Below are positions 16,221 to 25,813 of a stretch of DNA of 64,000 bases, piece after piece (the stretch's first letter is position 1; each line of letters opens with the position of its first letter). Below the pieces are notes generated by a model. That model worked only from the letters and a program-made list of their open reading frames with translations, searched no databases and had not been told where the DNA came from. Location: contig JBMNIQ010000002.1 in assembly GCA_050951095.1 (NCBI GenBank), forward strand, positions 434,001 to 498,000, read 5' to 3'. The stretch is from UMGS1519 sp050951095. GTDB taxonomy: Bacteria; Actinomycetota; Coriobacteriia; Coriobacteriales; Eggerthellaceae. The position numbers were made by a program, and so were the translations under genes.

Positions 16221-16365
16221 CTGATAGACTTTACTTATGGGCTCCAAGAACTGGGGTGCAGTTCAATTGTCTGCCGGGGCTTGATAGTTCCTTTGCAGCG
16301 GGCGAGGGACGCTCGGTCTTGCCGTTAGCTCGGCCTTGTCCTTGCTGCGTCGGTGCCGCGTGCGC

Positions 16366-17727
16366 TTAGGCCAGCGCCTCCGCAATGGCCTCGTCGATGA
16401 TGGCGACGCCGCGATCAAGCTGCTCGTCCGTGATGCAGAGCGGTGCCAGGAAGCGGATGACGTTGCTGTGCAGGCCGGAGCTCTCGATCATCAGTCCCTT
16501 CTGCAGTGCATTTTGGACAACGTCGGCAACCAGCTTCGTGGCAGGCTCCTTCGTGGCAGGATCCGTGACGAACTCAACGCCGACCATGGCGCCCATGCCG
16601 CGGACATCGCCGATGACCGGGTACTTCTTCTGCAGCTCCTTCATGGCGTTCATGTAGCGCTCGCCCACATGCTGCGCCTTGCCCTCGTAATCGTCGCGCT
16701 TGAAGATCTCCATGACCTTCAGGGCCGACGCGCAGGACAGCGGGTTGCCGCAGTACGTGCCGCCGATGGTGCCGCCGGGGACGGCGTCCATGATCTCGGC
16801 GCTGGCGATGATGGCGCTGATGGGAGCGCCGCCGCCCATGGATTTCGCCGTGGTCATGATGTCGGGGGCGCAGCCGTTGTCCTTCCAGTAGTCGGACACG
16901 AAGTAGCGGCCGCTGCGGCAGTTGCCGCACTGGACCTCGTCGGCAATCAGGACGATGCCGTTGTCGTCGCAGATCTTGCGCAGCGCCTTGACGTACTCGA
17001 TGGGCGCGGGGATGAAGCCGCCTTCGCCCTCGATGGGCTCGATCAGGATGGCTGCAACCTCGTTAGCGGGCGTGCCCTCCTCGAAGACCTGCTGCAGGCC
17101 GTCGACGTAGTACTGGATGGCCTGCTCTTCGGTCAGACCTTCGGGAGCGCGGTACAGGTACGGGTACGGCGCGCGGTAGATGCCGGAGGGGAAGGGGCCC
17201 ATGCCCTTTGCGTAGGCCTTCTTGGCGGTCAGGGCCATCATCAGGTTCGTGCGGCCGTGGAATGCACCGGAGAAGCAGATGATGTTGTCGCGGCCGGTGT
17301 AGGCCTTGGCGACCTTGATGGCGTTCTCGTCGCATTCGGCGCCGGAGTTCGCGAAGTAGACCTTCTTCTTCTCACCGCGGACGGGGGCGATGGCGGCCAG
17401 GTTCTCGGCCAGCTCAACATAGCCGTCGTGCGCGATGACGTTGAAGATGGTGTGGAAGTACTTCGTGGCCTGCTCCTGAACGGCCTCGACAACCTCGGGG
17501 TTGGAGTAGCCGATGTTCAGCACGCCGACGCCGCCGATGAAGTCCAGGAACTTGTTGCCGTCCAGGTCTTCGAACATAGCGCCCTCGCCGCGCTTGATGG
17601 CAACGGGGTAGGTGGCAGAGCACAGTGCCGGGGGAACAACGGCGTCTCGGCGGGCCAGCAGGTCCTGCACCTTCGGTCCGGGGACCGATTCCGTCACGAT
17701 TTCAGGTAGTTCTTCGGCAAGTGCCAT
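16366..17727 (-). CDS. Class III aminotransferase, GabT-like (4-aminobutyrate type)
   Basis: This is a 453-residue fold-type I PLP enzyme. It has YFANSGAECDENAIKVA (PLP phosphate contact), FSGAFHGRTNLMMALT and ILIEPIEGEGGFIPAP, the cofactor Asp in ADEVQCGNCRSG, and the Schiff-base Lys in TTAKSMGGGAPISA. This matches GABA and related omega-amino acid transaminases, which move an amino group to 2-oxoglutarate and release a semialdehyde. The start at 17727 fits AGGAGGAGATC; an upstream in-frame Met does not. Its neighbours suggest that the semialdehyde is reduced by the iron alcohol dehydrogenase or the SDR. The substrate could also be beta-alanine, 5-aminovalerate or putrescine. Confidence 0.88.
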   Translation of the reverse strand: MALAEELPEIVTESVPGPKVQDLLARRDAVVPPALCSATYPVAIKRGEGAMFEDLDGNKFLDFIGGVGVLNIGYSNPEVVEAVQEQATKYFHTIFNVIAHDGYVELAENLAAIAPVRGEKKKVYFANSGAECDENAIKVAKAYTGRDNIICFSGAFHGRTNLMMALTAKKAYAKGMGPFPSGIYRAPYPYLYRAPEGLTEEQAIQYYVDGLQQVFEEGTPANEVAAILIEPIEGEGGFIPAPIEYVKALRKICDDNGIVLIADEVQCGNCRSGRYFVSDYWKDNGCAPDIMTTAKSMGGGAPISAIIASAEIMDAVPGGTIGGTYCGNPLSCASALKVMEIFKRDDYEGKAQHVGERYMNAMKELQKKYPVIGDVRGMGAMVGVEFVTDPATKEPATKLVADVVQNALQKGLMIESSGLHSNVIRFLAPLCITDEQLDRGVAIIDEAIAEALA

Positions 17728-18158
17728 GGATGATCTCCTCCTTGTACGGCTTCCGAAATGGGAAAGCACGGTTGAATCTCTGCGGACCGATCCCTGATCC
17801 GTTCGCTTTGTACAAGCGATAGGTTAGTTCGCGGGTTCTGGCGTTTCTATGTGATGGAGCACATACCGCCTTGTGCACGATTGTTTTCGCAGGTGAAAGG
17901 CACTTTCGAGTTTTCCAGGCCGAAACACACCCGAAACAATCGGGGGCAAACGGGGCTTTCGGGGGCCCAATCGGCACGTTTGTTGTGCCCCAACACAGTG
18001 CGCGTTCGATGCATCCATGCGAATAGTTCGGCGGCGAAACGATGCGCGCGTTTTGCCGAGCGATGCGGCTGCGCTTATATAAAGGGAAAAAAGAAGGCCA
18101 CCGCAGCTCGCGATGGCCTTCTCCTCAATGCACTCGCATCGTTTCCGGCGACCTATGA
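17728..18158. other. Intergenic region, gabT-type gene / surface protein
   Basis: These 431 bases hold the promoter of the gabT-type gene and a terminator (18087-18121). The middle has several C/G runs with short complementary pairs but no clear gene. A short palindrome, GCTTTGTACAAGC (17805-17817), lies 80 bases before the aminotransferase start. Confidence 0.45.
18087..18121 (-). terminator. Intrinsic terminator of the 829-residue surface protein
   Basis: On the minus strand GAAGGCCA (18121-18114) pairs with TGGCCTTC (18100-18093), with further pairing inside, and TTTTTT follows. It lies 38 bases beyond the gene's stop. Confidence 0.85.
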
Positions 18159-20648
18159 TTACTTGACGGTAACCTTCTTGGAAACGCCGAGATTCTTCTT
18201 CGTGAACGAGACCTTCTTATACTTCGATTTCACGGATTTCGGGGCCTTGACGGTGAGGTTCTTTACCTGAGATTTCTTGAAGCTTCCGGCAACGGATTTC
18301 TTCGAAGTCAGCTTCTTGCTCTTTACGGTAAGCGTCTTCATCTTGGGCGTCTTATAGAACGCGCTCTTGGAAATGCTGACGATGTTTTCGCCAACTGTTA
18401 CATTCGTCAGCTTCTTCATGCTGTTGAATGCCTTCGTGGCGATGTTCGTCACTTTGTACGTCTTGCCGTCGGCAAGCTTGATGGAGGCAGGCACCACTGC
18501 GGTCTTGGCGTTCTTGCCCGCAGCCGACTTAACGTAGGAAACCGTGTGCTTCTTCGCCGAAGTCACTTTGAACAGGGCTTTTGCGCTTCCTTTGCCAACG
18601 GTTACCTTTGCGCCCGTCGTAACGGCGGCAGGGATCGAGACGGTGTATTTACCGCCGCAGACCGTGCATGTATACGTGCGAACGCCGGTAGCGGTGGCGG
18701 TCGGCTTCTTCGTGATTACTCCGTTGTCAAACGTGCAATCTTCCGTCTTCGTCTCACCGCAGACGGAACAGGTCAGCGTGTGCGTCCTGTCCTTTGCGTT
18801 GAACTTCGCGGTGCTCTTGTCCCAGGAGTGTGCAACCATCGGCAGACGCATGGTCTTCGTGCTATCGCAGTACTTGCACTTATACGTGCCCGAGCCTTCC
18901 TGCGTGCAGGTGGGCTCTTTGATAACCTTGCTCAGCTCGTACTCGTGGTCCGTAACCGTAAAGTTGACGACCTTCAGCTGCTTGCTATATCCGCCGTCGC
19001 CAAACAGGATGACCTTGTAGTCACCGGGTTTCAGGTTCAGCTCGGTTGTGGCGGAGTCGCTGTTGCGATTCGTTCCCTCGCTCGTCTTCGGCGTGCCGTC
19101 GCTGTTGACAGCTGTCAGGTCCACATATCCGTCGGAATCCGCCTTGGAAGCGAAGTCCTTCGTATTGATGTATGCGATGGACTGCACCGTTCCATCGCCA
19201 GTGCCGGGGACATCGTCTTTCCCGTACAGACCGATCCAGGCGTCGTAAGACAGGGAGCTTGCTCCGTCGAGTTTGACCTTCGTGGAAATCTGCTGGTCAA
19301 CACCATCGGCAACGTGGAGAGTCGTATTTGCCATGCTCAAGCTTGCCTCGGCATTACCCTTGCCCACTTTGAAGTCGTAGGCTGCGGTTACGTAGTTACC
19401 GGACACGTTCTGATCGAACAACGCAACGGTGTAGTCACCGTCGGGCAACTTGAACAGGGTTTGATCATTGATTTTGTAGGCGCTGCCTGCCGTTGATCCG
19501 TCCGTAAAGCTATCGTCGGAAAACGCACCATTCTGAATGGTGACCGAGCCGTTTTTCGCATTCGGAAGCATCCACCAGGCAATGGAGCTCGGAATGGAGG
19601 AGAAACTCGAGGTATCGCTCAGGTCATCGCCTGCTTCGATGCCATAGCTCTTCGGGTAAATGCCGACCCAGGCTCCGCTGTTGCTCGAGGGGTCACTTGC
19701 CGTTACCTTGACGGCATCGCCGACGGCATACGACGCATTGTCGGTCGTTACCGACCCATTTGCATCAATAGAGAAATTGACGGCGCGGGTCACACGCCAC
19801 GGAGCGCTGGAATTACTTGCATCCGTCTCGTCGAACGGCAGGGCAGTGTATTCCCCGTAGGTGGGGGTCCAGTTGTTGTTGTACCAAGGCGTATTGCCGC
19901 CCTCAATGGACGAACCATTCTTCAGAGTTGCCGTTGTCTCGCCTTCTGCGGAGACATACCAGCCGGCAAGCGAAGTGGCGCTGCATACGTTGCCGCGTGC
20001 TACCGCATCGCTGCGCTTGTAGATGCCGACCCAGGCACCGTTCTGCTCAACGTTCTTTGTAGTAATCGCCACTTCGTCATTCGAGGAAGAAGTTGCGGTC
20101 ATTTCGGCATTCGATTTCGCTTCGCCAGCGGTTACCGTGAACTCGCACTTCGCTACAACACGGTACTCATTAGTCAGCCCCTCGCTGTCGTCCATCAGTG
20201 CCAGCACGTATTTGCCGGGCTTGAGGCTTACGGGATAGGCATCGCCGCCAATGCCGGTTGCATCACCCTCGAATTTGCCGGCGCCGGTCAGCGTTACCGT
20301 GGAGCTGTCGCTGTCCTTCGGATAGTAGTAGCCGAAGGACTTCTTGTTCGACGTTTCTCCAACAGCAGAATCCATTACGAGATACTGGTATTTGCCATCT
20401 CCGGCATCATAGGTCGTTGCCTGCTCGCCGGCGTAAAGGCCTACCCAGCGGTGATTGGCATCGCCCGAGTTCTTCGTGGTGATGGTCAGCGTCTCTCCTT
20501 GCATGATGGTGCTCTTGTCTACGCTGATGGATGCGGAGTCGTCGGCCGCATAAGCAGATGACGGCACCAGCGCAATGCCCAGCGCGGCAAGAGATAGGAG
20601 CAAGAACAATGCAAACGTTCTGCTCAGATTGCCTATTCGATTTTCCAT
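18159..20648 (-). CDS. Secreted surface protein with four WVGIY-type repeats
   Basis: The protein has 829 residues. A signal peptide (FALFLLLSLAALGIALVPSSAYA) is followed by four Ig-like units of ~110 residues. Each has an aromatic core such as RWVGLYAGE, AWVGIYKRSD, AWVGIYPKS or AWIGLYGKDD, then a closing LKPGKYVLAL-type strand. After residue ~560 come three small Cys-pair modules (CKYC, CSVCGETK, CTVCGGKY), which may bind metal. The last ~150 residues are lysine-rich with BspA-like leucine repeats (IATKAFNSMKKLTNVTVGENI), ending VSKKVTVK. This tail is shared with the upstream 1645-residue protein and may hold both on the cell wall; that is inference. No LPXTG signal is seen. The start at 20648 has GGGGAGG. 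Function unknown. Confidence 0.75.
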   Translation of the reverse strand: MENRIGNLSRTFALFLLLSLAALGIALVPSSAYAADDSASISVDKSTIMQGETLTITTKNSGDANHRWVGLYAGEQATTYDAGDGKYQYLVMDSAVGETSNKKSFGYYYPKDSDSSTVTLTGAGKFEGDATGIGGDAYPVSLKPGKYVLALMDDSEGLTNEYRVVAKCEFTVTAGEAKSNAEMTATSSSNDEVAITTKNVEQNGAWVGIYKRSDAVARGNVCSATSLAGWYVSAEGETTATLKNGSSIEGGNTPWYNNNWTPTYGEYTALPFDETDASNSSAPWRVTRAVNFSIDANGSVTTDNASYAVGDAVKVTASDPSSNSGAWVGIYPKSYGIEAGDDLSDTSSFSSIPSSIAWWMLPNAKNGSVTIQNGAFSDDSFTDGSTAGSAYKINDQTLFKLPDGDYTVALFDQNVSGNYVTAAYDFKVGKGNAEASLSMANTTLHVADGVDQQISTKVKLDGASSLSYDAWIGLYGKDDVPGTGDGTVQSIAYINTKDFASKADSDGYVDLTAVNSDGTPKTSEGTNRNSDSATTELNLKPGDYKVILFGDGGYSKQLKVVNFTVTDHEYELSKVIKEPTCTQEGSGTYKCKYCDSTKTMRLPMVAHSWDKSTAKFNAKDRTHTLTCSVCGETKTEDCTFDNGVITKKPTATATGVRTYTCTVCGGKYTVSIPAAVTTGAKVTVGKGSAKALFKVTSAKKHTVSYVKSAAGKNAKTAVVPASIKLADGKTYKVTNIATKAFNSMKKLTNVTVGENIVSISKSAFYKTPKMKTLTVKSKKLTSKKSVAGSFKKSQVKNLTVKAPKSVKSKYKKVSFTKKNLGVSKKVTVK

Positions 20649-20808
20649 AGTACCTCCCCAATCCTGTGCGCTTGCACTCGAGGTTTTTCCAGGAGCGCAG
20701 TTGCGCAACCTTATCTCAAGGCGGTCCGGCACGTGCGGGGTGACGCGGCAAATGCTGGACCGTTGATGAGCTGAATTGCCGTTTGGGCAATATTGCCTAC
20801 GATCCGAT

Positions 20809-20842
20809 GTTCGAAACGGCACAATCGGGTGCCGTTTCGAAC
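20809..20842. terminator. Strong hairpin between the two surface-protein genes
   Basis: GTTCGAAACGGCAC (20809-20822) and GTGCCGTTTCGAAC (20829-20842) form a perfect 14-bp stem with a 6-base loop, 34 bases after the stop of the larger gene. No T tract follows, so it may only weaken or process the transcript. Confidence 0.6.
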
Positions 20843-20875
20843 GGTCTGTTAATCGTCGGCAGCAATGATGCCAAG

Positions 20876-23800
20876 CTATTTCACGGTCACTTTCTTTCCG
20901 CTCCAAGCCTTTTTGAAGGTCTTCTTGTACTGCTTCACGTAGGTCCTGTTTGTCTTCTTCGAGCCGACTTTGACCTTTACGGTCTTTACGGAGGATTTCT
21001 TCAGGCAGCCATGTACCGATTTCTTGCTCTTCAACTGTTTCGTTGCGACCGTAATCGTCTTCAGGCGGGAATTTCCGGCAAATACTGAGCTACCGATCTT
21101 CGCAACGTTCTTACCGATAGTTGCTTTTGTGGCGTGCTTATATTTCGATAGCGCCTTCGATCCAACGGCGGTTACCTTGTAGGTATTTCCATCCCTCAGC
21201 TTGACCGTGGAGGGGACTGTCAGCGTCTTGCCCGACTTCTTGACTGCCGACTTAATAAACGTCACAGTCCGTTTTGCTTTGGAAGTCACCTTGTAAGAGG
21301 CCTTTGCAGACTTCGATCCGGCAAGGTACTTCTTTCCCTGCGAGACGGATTTGCGCGTGGTTACCTTGATCGAAGAGCTCCAATCGCCGTACCGGTAGTC
21401 ATCTCCGTCCGTCGTGTATGCCCGAACTTTAATGTTGTGAGCGGAAGACGGTTTCAGGCCTTTCAGCGTGGCTTTTGTGCTCTTTGCGAGTACCTGATTC
21501 CCCGTCTTCGTGTCGTACACCTGATACCCGTCAACAGAGGGCACTTTCTTCCACGAAAGCGAGAGAGTGGTATCGGTCGTCGCTCCCTTCTTCAACTTTG
21601 TGGGGGTGCCGAAGCCCGACGAGGGAACATTGACAATGAAGCTCTTGCGGTTGACGACGGTGGTTGAGGTAGGTTCCGCAGTTACCGTGATTACCGCCGT
21701 GCCCTTCTTTTTGGGGAGAACCAGCCCGCTGCTGCTTACGCTGGCAATTTCGGAATTACTGGAAGTGTACTTTATCGTGCTGCCATGGCTGCTCTTTGCA
21801 GAGATTTTGAATCCGCCATCCTTCACGGTGCGATTCACTGTGGTGCCATTGTCAGTTGTGTTTGCACCCTTAACGGTTACATTCATCCCCTCGGGTTGAA
21901 TGACGTACAGGGCAGAAGGAAGCCACTTGCCATCGATAAAGTCGCGGCCCATCAGAACCACCTTGTCCTTATAGACCTTCACATAGTAGCCATTTGATCC
22001 TTCTGCAAATTGGCCTGTGGCGACAGTGTCATAGCTGGTCCATAGGTATCCCACGGACGCGGTGTTGAATGCAGCGGGGATGCTGGCGCTACCTCCGTAC
22101 ATGTTGCTCTCGGAGTTCAGCACCCAATGGCTATGTCCGTTGAACAGCAGAATGTTGCTGTATTTCTTCAGCACCTTTTTAAATGCCGCCTCGTCGTCTA
22201 CGCCGTTCCAATTCTGGCCGGGCAGGCTGCCGGCAACGGTGTTGTACATGGATTGGTGCAAGAACACGAATACCGGTTGGTTCGGATGCTCTTTCTGGTC
22301 CTTTTTCATCAGGTTGTCGAACCAGGTCAGCTGCTCTTCTGAAAGCCAGGCATGCAGGCCCTGCTTTTCGCCGCCGAGGTAGATGTAGTGATAGCCGTTT
22401 ACCCACTCGTCGTAGTAGACCTTGCTGGGCGTATTGACGTTGTCGTTTGAATTGCCTACGAATGTACGGAAGTTATCAGGTTGGTTCGCCAACCAATCGT
22501 GGTTGCCGATGGAGCAGTGCAACCTTGGGCTGGAGCTGGGTTCCAGCGGGTTGCCGAATACATTCGTATAAAGTGACAAGACCTTGTTGTAGTCCTCCGC
22601 ACGGCCATTATCCGCAACGTCTCCGTTTACGAAGATTCCAGTGCTATTGGGGCTATTGGTCTTTACGTCATTGAGCATGGTGGTGAAGTTCGAGTTTGTC
22701 TGCGTGAATCCGTCATGGGACTTCGATCCGTAAACGTGGATGTCGCTGACAATCTGGAATTCCGCAATAGGATCTTCGCCGGAGAAATTATAAGCCGCGT
22801 TATCAGGCAGGGCGGACGCGGCTGCCTGCTGCGATTCAGTAGATCCGTTTGACGCATAAGCGAGCAGCTGTTTTGCGCCTTCGGGAATGTATACGTTCGT
22901 GTTCATGCGGAACTTAGTGACGGTTGCGTCTGTATCCAGCTTGAATGCGGCAAATGCATCATAACCCTCAAGTTTATTGCCGTTTCCATCGCCCCAGTAC
23001 ATTACGCAGTCGGTCGCATCCGTATCCGCATCGTAATTGACCGTAATCGTTCCGTTCGCGAAGCCATCAGTATCGTTATCCAACACGTAGGATGCGGATT
23101 TCAAACCGGTAGGCGCTTTCTCGCCGATGGTGATGTCCTGCTTTGCGAGCTGGTTGTAATTTGAGTCCAGCAGGTAAACGGTGTACTCGCCTTTGCCCAG
23201 CTTCCCCGACTTGTGGTTTGCAGTTTGCTGGAACGTGGTTGTTTGAAGCGCCGTGGGCTTGCCAGATGCATTCAGTTGCAGCGTAGTCTTGCTGCTGTCG
23301 GTGTAGCCGCCGTCGACGTAGTACCAATAGGTTGAGATGGCTCCGTTTTTCTGGGGTACTTCTCCCTTGTCGTAGATGCCGACCCAGCAGCCGGAATCCT
23401 TCGGTGCCGTAGCGGTAGTGATGATGTTCTCGCCGACGACATACGACGTTTTGTTCGTGGAAAGCGATGCGGTATTCAGCATGCTGTCGTCGCTAATGGC
23501 GAAATCCTGTTCGGCAAGAGCGTCGTTGGACGAGTTGAGCAGAACCACCTTGTATTGGCCCGCTGCCAGACGTCCATCGCCATTCTCCCAACGTGTTTTG
23601 CTCATTTCGCCGGTGGCGCGCAGGTCGTACTGTTTGCCGGAGCGATGCTTGATACCGTTGTTCGTGCTGCCGACGTAGTACCAATAAATGGGTTCCGTAC
23701 TTGCCGGATCATCGCCCTTCTTGAAAAGGGCCACGCGATCGGTGCGGGCACCCGTTGCCGTTGCCAGGATGGAGTCGTTTGCCTTATAGGATGAGGAGCT

Positions 23801-25813
23801 CAGCGAAAGCGTGCGGTTGGGAATTTCCGTATTGACGCGCTTGATGGCGGATTCGTCCCAAGTTTTCGACCAGTTAATATTGGTGTCAGAAGGCGAAGTG
23901 GTCTGCAGTGCTTCCTGCCACGAATTTATCTTCGTATAACCCGATCCATAGATACTGGGAGAACCATACTTCACGCCATTCTTCTCGAAGCGGATGTACG
24001 GGAGATATTTATTCGAGGCATCGAAAGAGGTGCCTGTATCCAGCTGCTTGTAAAGGTCGTAGGATTCTTTGTTGTTGCGATTCCAATCCTTCAGACCAGG
24101 GGTGAAGCCGCTCTTTTTGCTTGCGCCGGAATCGTCCAGGTCGAAATAGTCAAGCGCCTTGATGCAGTCCATCTGTGCCGCCTTGTAGTAAAGGGCGGCA
24201 ATCCATGCACATTGCTGCTTATGGGAGAGGCTTCCTGTATTGGAGGTGTCAATATCCGTAGAGGACACGCCGGTTTCCGTTAGATAGACGTTTCTGACAT
24301 GGCTCGATCCAGACGGATCATCATACTTCAACGAACTTTGCTCCAGATATTTCTGCAAGACATCCAGATTCGTGATGGTGAGGAACCTTGTGGTGTTGTA
24401 GTTGTTCGTGACCGTGAATCCGGGGTATTCGGGCGACATACCCGTGTCGTAATAGCCGGCATCGCTTTGGGGCAGATTAGTGCAGTAGTTGTGTCCGGCG
24501 ATTCCCCAGTCGAAGTCTCCGGTTGCATCCGACCGTTTAGCCAGCCAATCGAACAACTGCTTCGAACGATAGCTGTTCTTAGCATTGGGGCTGCGAGTTG
24601 CGTTTCCCTCGTGGTGCAGCTTGCTGGATTCGTCCTGTACCGTATTTGCCATTGCCTCGTAGTGGTTGACGTTCCAGTTATGGGTGGTGGGAACAGAGAC
24701 GGTGATATCGGAGGCGTATTTCTTGACTGCGTTATTCGCAAGGCGCAGCGCACGGGAATACTCTTCCATGTAGGTGCCGATAGGTTCCGGTCCGCTCGAG
24801 TTCTTCTTGGTAGAGATCTTGTTCCAGGAATATGCCTGGTCGATTTCATTGCCAATGACGTAATCACTCACGTAGCCGGTATCGCTGGACTGCGAATAGC
24901 GGCTTGCAAGGAATTCCATCAGGGCAATGAAGTAATCGCGACCCTTTCCGTTCGACGTGTTGAATCCAATCGTCGATTGGGACTTGGGGTTATCCAGATA
25001 CGAGAGCGAGCGGGGGTATTGCGACCAGTTATCAGGGCAGCGCGCGATGATGATAGCTTGCACATCAATGCCCGCCTTTGTGTATTGCGAGATATAGCGA
25101 TCGTAATTCTCCACCTTCTCGGCATTGAAGTAGTACGTGGTCCCGTTGCTTTCGAAGGGGATGACGTCGGATCTTCCTGCATATGAAATTGCCTTCCCGT
25201 TTTCATCTTCATTCGGGCACAGAATCTGACTTGCGACAATGTTCAGGCACGTATGCTGAACACCAAGATCTTTGGCGTCGTCTATCTTTGCGACATCCTC
25301 GTTGAATACGCCTTTTTTAGATGTCGTCTTTACGGTAATAGATGCCCGAGGCGCCGAAATGGAGGTGGCGTAATACGGACCGGCAATAATCTTTCCGCTT
25401 TTCACCAGGTAATACTTGCTGTACAAATAGTCGCGGCCGTATTTCGAATAGCGGTTGGTAGTGATGGTCTTATTGGCACTTCCCAGCTTGTACGAACCGA
25501 TGACGGTGCCTTCTGTGCCGGTAGACGCAATGCCATGGACACTGTCGCCTTTGCGGTATTGGTTCGAGTTCATTCGGATGACCTTTGCCGTACCCGAAGA
25601 GCTTTTTCCCACCCGGTTGATGCTTACAGAAACCGAATCATCGGATACGGAGACAGCCATACCTGTGGGAGTGTTCGAGTCGGCGCTTGCAGCTGCGTTC
25701 GCTGATGCTGCGGTGCGCGTAGGAGTAGCGCCGTACGCTAATGGTACAAGCGCCGCCGAAAGCAAAGTCGCCGTCACGAGAGCGGCAAACGTACGAATAA
25801 AATGATGGCGCAT
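20876..25813 (-). CDS. Large secreted protein: DUF5722-like, metallophosphoesterase and surface-anchor domains
   Basis: The protein has 1645 residues with an N-terminal signal peptide (FAALVTATLLSAALVPLAYG). Residues ~60-620 look like a DUF5722 glycosidase-like barrel (VQHTCLNIVASQILCPNED, YVIGNEIDQAYSW, VYLTETGVSSTD). Two WVGIY-type Ig-like units follow (~660-900). A calcineurin-like metallophosphoesterase lies at ~1060-1340, with the metal-binding set DIHVYG, GDVADNG, GNHDW, FLHQS and GHSHW. An Ig-like and a fibronectin III-like unit come next, then the same lysine-rich leucine-repeat tail as the downstream protein, ending GKKVTVK. It may cleave glycan and phosphoester bonds in host or cell-wall polymers; the substrate is unknown. 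The start at 25813 has GGGGAG. A promoter is visible at 25901-25928. Confidence 0.8.
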   Translation of the reverse strand: MRHHFIRTFAALVTATLLSAALVPLAYGATPTRTAASANAAASADSNTPTGMAVSVSDDSVSVSINRVGKSSSGTAKVIRMNSNQYRKGDSVHGIASTGTEGTVIGSYKLGSANKTITTNRYSKYGRDYLYSKYYLVKSGKIIAGPYYATSISAPRASITVKTTSKKGVFNEDVAKIDDAKDLGVQHTCLNIVASQILCPNEDENGKAISYAGRSDVIPFESNGTTYYFNAEKVENYDRYISQYTKAGIDVQAIIIARCPDNWSQYPRSLSYLDNPKSQSTIGFNTSNGKGRDYFIALMEFLASRYSQSSDTGYVSDYVIGNEIDQAYSWNKISTKKNSSGPEPIGTYMEEYSRALRLANNAVKKYASDITVSVPTTHNWNVNHYEAMANTVQDESSKLHHEGNATRSPNAKNSYRSKQLFDWLAKRSDATGDFDWGIAGHNYCTNLPQSDAGYYDTGMSPEYPGFTVTNNYNTTRFLTITNLDVLQKYLEQSSLKYDDPSGSSHVRNVYLTETGVSSTDIDTSNTGSLSHKQQCAWIAALYYKAAQMDCIKALDYFDLDDSGASKKSGFTPGLKDWNRNNKESYDLYKQLDTGTSFDASNKYLPYIRFEKNGVKYGSPSIYGSGYTKINSWQEALQTTSPSDTNINWSKTWDESAIKRVNTEIPNRTLSLSSSSYKANDSILATATGARTDRVALFKKGDDPASTEPIYWYYVGSTNNGIKHRSGKQYDLRATGEMSKTRWENGDGRLAAGQYKVVLLNSSNDALAEQDFAISDDSMLNTASLSTNKTSYVVGENIITTATAPKDSGCWVGIYDKGEVPQKNGAISTYWYYVDGGYTDSSKTTLQLNASGKPTALQTTTFQQTANHKSGKLGKGEYTVYLLDSNYNQLAKQDITIGEKAPTGLKSASYVLDNDTDGFANGTITVNYDADTDATDCVMYWGDGNGNKLEGYDAFAAFKLDTDATVTKFRMNTNVYIPEGAKQLLAYASNGSTESQQAAASALPDNAAYNFSGEDPIAEFQIVSDIHVYGSKSHDGFTQTNSNFTTMLNDVKTNSPNSTGIFVNGDVADNGRAEDYNKVLSLYTNVFGNPLEPSSSPRLHCSIGNHDWLANQPDNFRTFVGNSNDNVNTPSKVYYDEWVNGYHYIYLGGEKQGLHAWLSEEQLTWFDNLMKKDQKEHPNQPVFVFLHQSMYNTVAGSLPGQNWNGVDDEAAFKKVLKKYSNILLFNGHSHWVLNSESNMYGGSASIPAAFNTASVGYLWTSYDTVATGQFAEGSNGYYVKVYKDKVVLMGRDFIDGKWLPSALYVIQPEGMNVTVKGANTTDNGTTVNRTVKDGGFKISAKSSHGSTIKYTSSNSEIASVSSSGLVLPKKKGTAVITVTAEPTSTTVVNRKSFIVNVPSSGFGTPTKLKKGATTDTTLSLSWKKVPSVDGYQVYDTKTGNQVLAKSTKATLKGLKPSSAHNIKVRAYTTDGDDYRYGDWSSSIKVTTRKSVSQGKKYLAGSKSAKASYKVTSKAKRTVTFIKSAVKKSGKTLTVPSTVKLRDGNTYKVTAVGSKALSKYKHATKATIGKNVAKIGSSVFAGNSRLKTITVATKQLKSKKSVHGCLKKSSVKTVKVKVGSKKTNRTYVKQYKKTFKKAWSGKKVTVK

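Larger units (their letters stand above)
14797..16265 (+). mobile_element. IS3-family element, IS150-like, complete
   Basis: The 1469-bp element begins TGAACCGCACCCC and ends GGGGTGCAGTTCA. These are imperfect terminal inverted repeats of about 24 bp with TG...CA ends. The direct target repeat ATT (14794-14796 and 16266-16268) flanks it, the 3-bp size usual for this group. It carries orfA and orfB overlapping through a slippery A7 tract, so all parts needed for transposition appear intact. It is inserted in the loop of a terminator hairpin, so it breaks no gene. Confidence 0.93.
14780..16280 (-). terminator. Terminator hairpin split by the IS element
   Basis: GCCCCGGCAGAC (14780-14791) and GTCTGCCGGGGC (16269-16280) are exact complements that lie on either side of the insertion. 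With the IS and one copy of the 3-bp duplication removed they form a stem of 14 bp (including flanking AA/TT) with the loop GCATT. On the minus strand, the direction of the gabT-type gene, the second arm is followed by TTTCC. It probably ended that gene before the insertion. Confidence 0.8.
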
